NCBI GenBank assembly: GCA_964489835.1
Contig: CAZBBC010000095.1
Coordinates: 1-18,324, forward strand
DNA: 18,324 nt
Source: CAZBBC01 sp964489835
GTDB lineage: Bacteria; Calditrichota; Calditrichia; JAJRVZ01
Direction of reading: 5' to 3'
In this document: positions 17,301-18,324 of the stretch, one piece after another
How positions within the stretch are numbered: the stretch's first letter is position 1
Layout: each line of letters begins with the position of its first letter
Notes under the pieces: generated by a model
Databases searched by the model: none
Told to the model about the DNA's origin: nothing
The model's input: only the letters and a program-made list of their open reading frames with translations
Made by a program: the position numbers and the translations under genes

Positions 17301-18162
17301 ATTTTTGGACCAGTCTCGCTGCCATTCGCTGCACCTGCTCCTGTTCATCTTCCAGAGCTTGTACGACATACCTAAAAGCATCTTTATGGCCTGATGCTTG
17401 TAATCCATTGAGTGCAGCTGCCCTTATTTGAGGTAGTGCCTTCATTAAAAACATTTCTTCGTATATACTTAAAGCCGATTTTGTATTACCCTCCTGCAAA
17501 AAGGAATAGGCACACTCTAAGTAGGCATCTGCAAGTTCAAAATGAAAATCAGATTTGGCACGAGACAATGCCTGTTTTAAGGCATTTGTCGCGATTGTAC
17601 CTCCGATCCTGCCAAGTGCCCAGGCGGCGGATTTGGCAACCTCTGGATTATTTGAGAATAATAACTTTTCCAGATGTATGGCCGCTTTTTTGTCTCTGCG
17701 CATGCCAATGGTATTAATGATTCCAGTTTGTTTGTTCTCGCTTGTTTCGTTCAGCGCTTTTCTCAAACAGGCGTCTGCGGAAGGGTCCGGAATACGCGCC
17801 AACGCATATTTTGCCATATTGGACATCTGCTCGTCTACCAACCATTTACATAATACCGGTACTTCGTTGGCAGTCCCGATGATTGCCAACTGCCGACACA
17901 CAAACTGCTTACAGGCATAGGTGGCCTCAGAATCCAGTAAGTCTGCCAAACGATGGGCAAGTTCCTTCTTCATAGCGGTAGTTGTAATACTCTCAACAAC
18001 CAATTGCTCGATAGCGACCAGGGCTTTCTGATCCTTGTCAAAATCATAGGTTTTTATTTTCTCAAACCAGTCATCCGGCGTTTGTGCCTGAACTTTTATC
18101 GTGGATATAAAAAGCAAACTTATGATGATAGTAATAGAAAATTTATGTATTCTCTCTTTCAT
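14305..18162 (-). CDS. Giant secreted HEAT-repeat / jelly-roll / DUF1080-like / FG-GAP protein, interrupted by an assembly gap
   Basis: About 1,285 residues as assembled. I chose the ATG at 18160-18162, not the upstream one at 18181-18183, because AGGAG (18169-18173) lies 6 bases before it and the signal peptide then starts properly (MKERIHKFSITIIISLLF, ending near VQAQ). Residues ~35-550 are HEAT-type helical repeats (AKYALARIPDPSADACLRKA, AKSAAWALGRIGG, VRCAALDVLGKLGN). Residues ~571-721 are a PA14-like beta-sandwich (DWQIAGPYTLPGKTG, LLGIGSDDGIKVWLNS, KKGRNELMAKV). Residues ~745-926 resemble DUF1080 / 3-keto-disaccharide hydrolase lectin-like domains (FDDQSFSGWEG, AGIQIRSRR, GLQIHSGP). Residues ~940-1285 are an FG-GAP/VCBS propeller with seven calcium loops such as DVNGDGWTD, DVDGDGDAD and DMDGDGDID. 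It is probably a surface or periplasmic glycan-binding scaffold; enzyme activity is not proven. No T9SS tail. Confidence 0.8.
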   Translation of the reverse strand: MKERIHKFSITIIISLLFISTIKVQAQTPDDWFEKIKTYDFDKDQKALVAIEQLVVESITTTAMKKELAHRLADLLDSEATYACKQFVCRQLAIIGTANEVPVLCKWLVDEQMSNMAKYALARIPDPSADACLRKALNETSENKQTGIINTIGMRRDKKAAIHLEKLLFSNNPEVAKSAAWALGRIGGTIATNALKQALSRAKSDFHFELADAYLECAYSFLQEGNTKSALSIYEEMFLMKALPQIRAAALNGLQASGHKDAFRYVVQALEDEQEQVQRMAARLVQKFPGRQQTETFSKQLFDLSPAGQVLLLNGLKERGDTAALSVIEAACHSQDQSVRCAALDVLGKLGNATHVSLLAARXXXXXXXXXXXXXXXXXXXXXXXXXXXXXXXXXXIGDDSALPYLCKTLESGNEDLQAAVIRGLGAWPNSKPINDLLKVAKHSNNRTHRILALRGYITLIGEIEDLPESDRLEMYKDAIELAEQDQEKAKVLSELSAIFSFEALRMIEPYLQHRTIQTEAATAIINIARQIYAQDIAYTKTLMDWIITNVDIESVNEQAQEVNNLIEEINTYILDWQIAGPYTLPGKTGPELFDIELKPEIDKGKGVIWRPATVGTDAEKPFLVDLRANLNTNEDQVAYLKTNLFSVANQKVLLGIGSDDGIKVWLNSKVIHVNNLTRGHWQNEDWVHAYLKKGRNELMAKVTQHTGGWGASVSVQNPDTTRIEDLHVDAWPVQIDSMDQNACSIFDDQSFSGWEGNFDVFRIQDNAIVGGSLKKKLSQNEFLCTKREYNNFILRLKVKLVGDATYANAGIQIRSRRIPGNTDMIGYQADMGQHYWGSLYDESRRKKVIAQASLTDLRKVLNLGEWNDYIIRCEGKRVRLFINGYQTVDYFETDDSIEQTGVIGLQIHSGPACEAWYKDISIKVLEPDIPFRVKEINAESRFEAAGIFDVNNDGLLDIFSGSFWYKAPEWEKQFVRDQKEEHEYYNDFANLPLDVNGDGWTDIVNAAFFNKTLFWIRNPGNSGGPFQVIDIDQPGSMETAIARDINSDGKLDILPNDGGSPAWYEFHHDKSAVNGVRWERHELPREVRGHGNGAGDVNGDGRCDIVCRKGWLEQTDDRDSLWVWHAAFDLGDRPGIPILVHDVDGDGDADLIWGHGHDYGLYWLEQILDVSNHRIWKKHIIDSEWSQVHFMLLADLNNNGREELVTGKRYRAHNGHDPGGHDPLCVYYYYFDRLDQQWYRHTISQGNTVGFGINTQAADMDGDGDIDIVAPGKSGLYLLENLFR
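16975..17074. other. Assembly gap (100 N) inside the HEAT repeats
   Basis: Exactly 100 unknown bases, a length commonly used as a placeholder. Reading frame is kept across it only if the number is taken literally. The flanks, LGNATHVSLLAAR before and IGDDSALPYL after in protein order, are both HEAT-like, so the missing part is probably one or more repeat units of unknown number. Confidence 0.95.
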
Positions 18163-18168
18163 TGCAGA

Positions 18169-18173
18169 CTCCT
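18169..18173 (-). promoter_or_regulatory. Ribosome binding site deciding the start of the HEAT/FG-GAP gene
   Basis: This reads AGGAG on the minus strand, 6 bases before the ATG at 18160-18162. It falls inside the seven extra codons that the upstream ATG (18181-18183) would add, so the shorter form is favoured. Confidence 0.65.
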
Positions 18174-18248
18174 GATATTTCATGTAGCAGTATCATAAGT
18201 TTTTATATATTTTCTATTTAACTTATTATTTTTACTGGCGATACGTAA

Positions 18249-18317
18249 ATTCCCCCTTTTAAAAGGAGGAATCGGATCCTTCCCCCCTATTAAGGGGGGA
18301 TTGAGGGGGGTGTTTTG
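18249..18317. repeat. G/C-run inverted repeats, probable dispersed intergenic element
   Basis: ATTCCCCCTTTT (18249-18260) is followed directly by its near-perfect reverse complement AAAAGGAGGAAT (18261-18272, one mismatch). TCCCCCCT (18281-18288) pairs exactly with AGGGGGGA (18293-18300) over a 4-base loop, and another GAGGGGGG run follows (18303-18310). Similar pyrimidine/purine-run palindromes are scattered between genes in many environmental bacterial genomes. It lies upstream of the giant gene, at the edge of the window, and shows no coding potential. Confidence 0.6.
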
Positions 18318-18324
18318 TTTTCTA

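Noticed and set aside
17555..17920. Open frame of 121 codons on the plus strand
   Set aside because: It is antisense to the HEAT-repeat coding region and rich in Leu/Ala/Cys from complementary codons, without start signals.

Overview
The window is an 18.3 kb scaffold piece, with one 100-N gap, from a bacterium. Every recognisable gene is on the minus strand, so transcription runs from high to low coordinates. The 5857-7881 protein ends in a Por/type IX secretion (T9SS) type A sorting domain with the signature YPNPFN...DVYNLQGQ...AGYHRIDWDG. This points to the Fibrobacterota-Chlorobiota-Bacteroidota group or a relative that uses the same tail (Calditrichota, KSB1, Marinimicrobia, Latescibacterota and similar). 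Large HEAT/FG-GAP secreted proteins and G/C-run intergenic repeats fit an environmental, probably metagenome-derived genome. The exact phylum cannot be read from this sequence.

Layout in the direction of transcription: (1) a very large secreted HEAT-repeat / jelly-roll / DUF1080-like / FG-GAP protein at 14305-18162, interrupted by the gap; (2) a terminator-like hairpin with a T-run; (3) a cytoplasmic NAD-dependent GH4 glycosidase; (4) a secreted fusion of a non-catalytic FGE/sulfatase-modifying-factor-like domain with a PL11-like rhamnogalacturonan lyase propeller; (5) a secreted GH36-type alpha-galactosidase-like enzyme; (6) a secreted protein of unknown function with the T9SS tail; (7) a secreted GH78-type alpha-L-rhamnosidase-like enzyme; (8) a pseudogene, which is a signal peptide joined to the C-terminal remnant of a second GH36-like enzyme; (9) a secreted (alpha/alpha)6-barrel glycosidase-like protein; and (10) an AT-rich DUF559 endonuclease-like gene cut by the window start.

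Together genes 3-9 look like a glycan degradation locus. A rhamnogalacturonan-lyase-like protein, an alpha-rhamnosidase, an alpha-galactosidase and a GH4 enzyme are what would be needed to open and trim a rhamnose/galactose/uronate polymer such as rhamnogalacturonan I or a related algal or plant polysaccharide. Most of the enzymes carry Sec signal peptides. GH4 would finish the work in the cytoplasm. No SusC/SusD pair, transporter or regulator is visible, so uptake and control must lie elsewhere. The substrate is inference from family membership.

The most notable points are the FGE-like/PL11-like fusion, the unknown T9SS cargo, the HEAT-DUF1080-FG-GAP giant, and the partial deletion of a duplicated GH36-like gene whose signal peptide and ribosome binding site survive. 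I saw no tRNA, rRNA, CRISPR array, transposase or phage gene.
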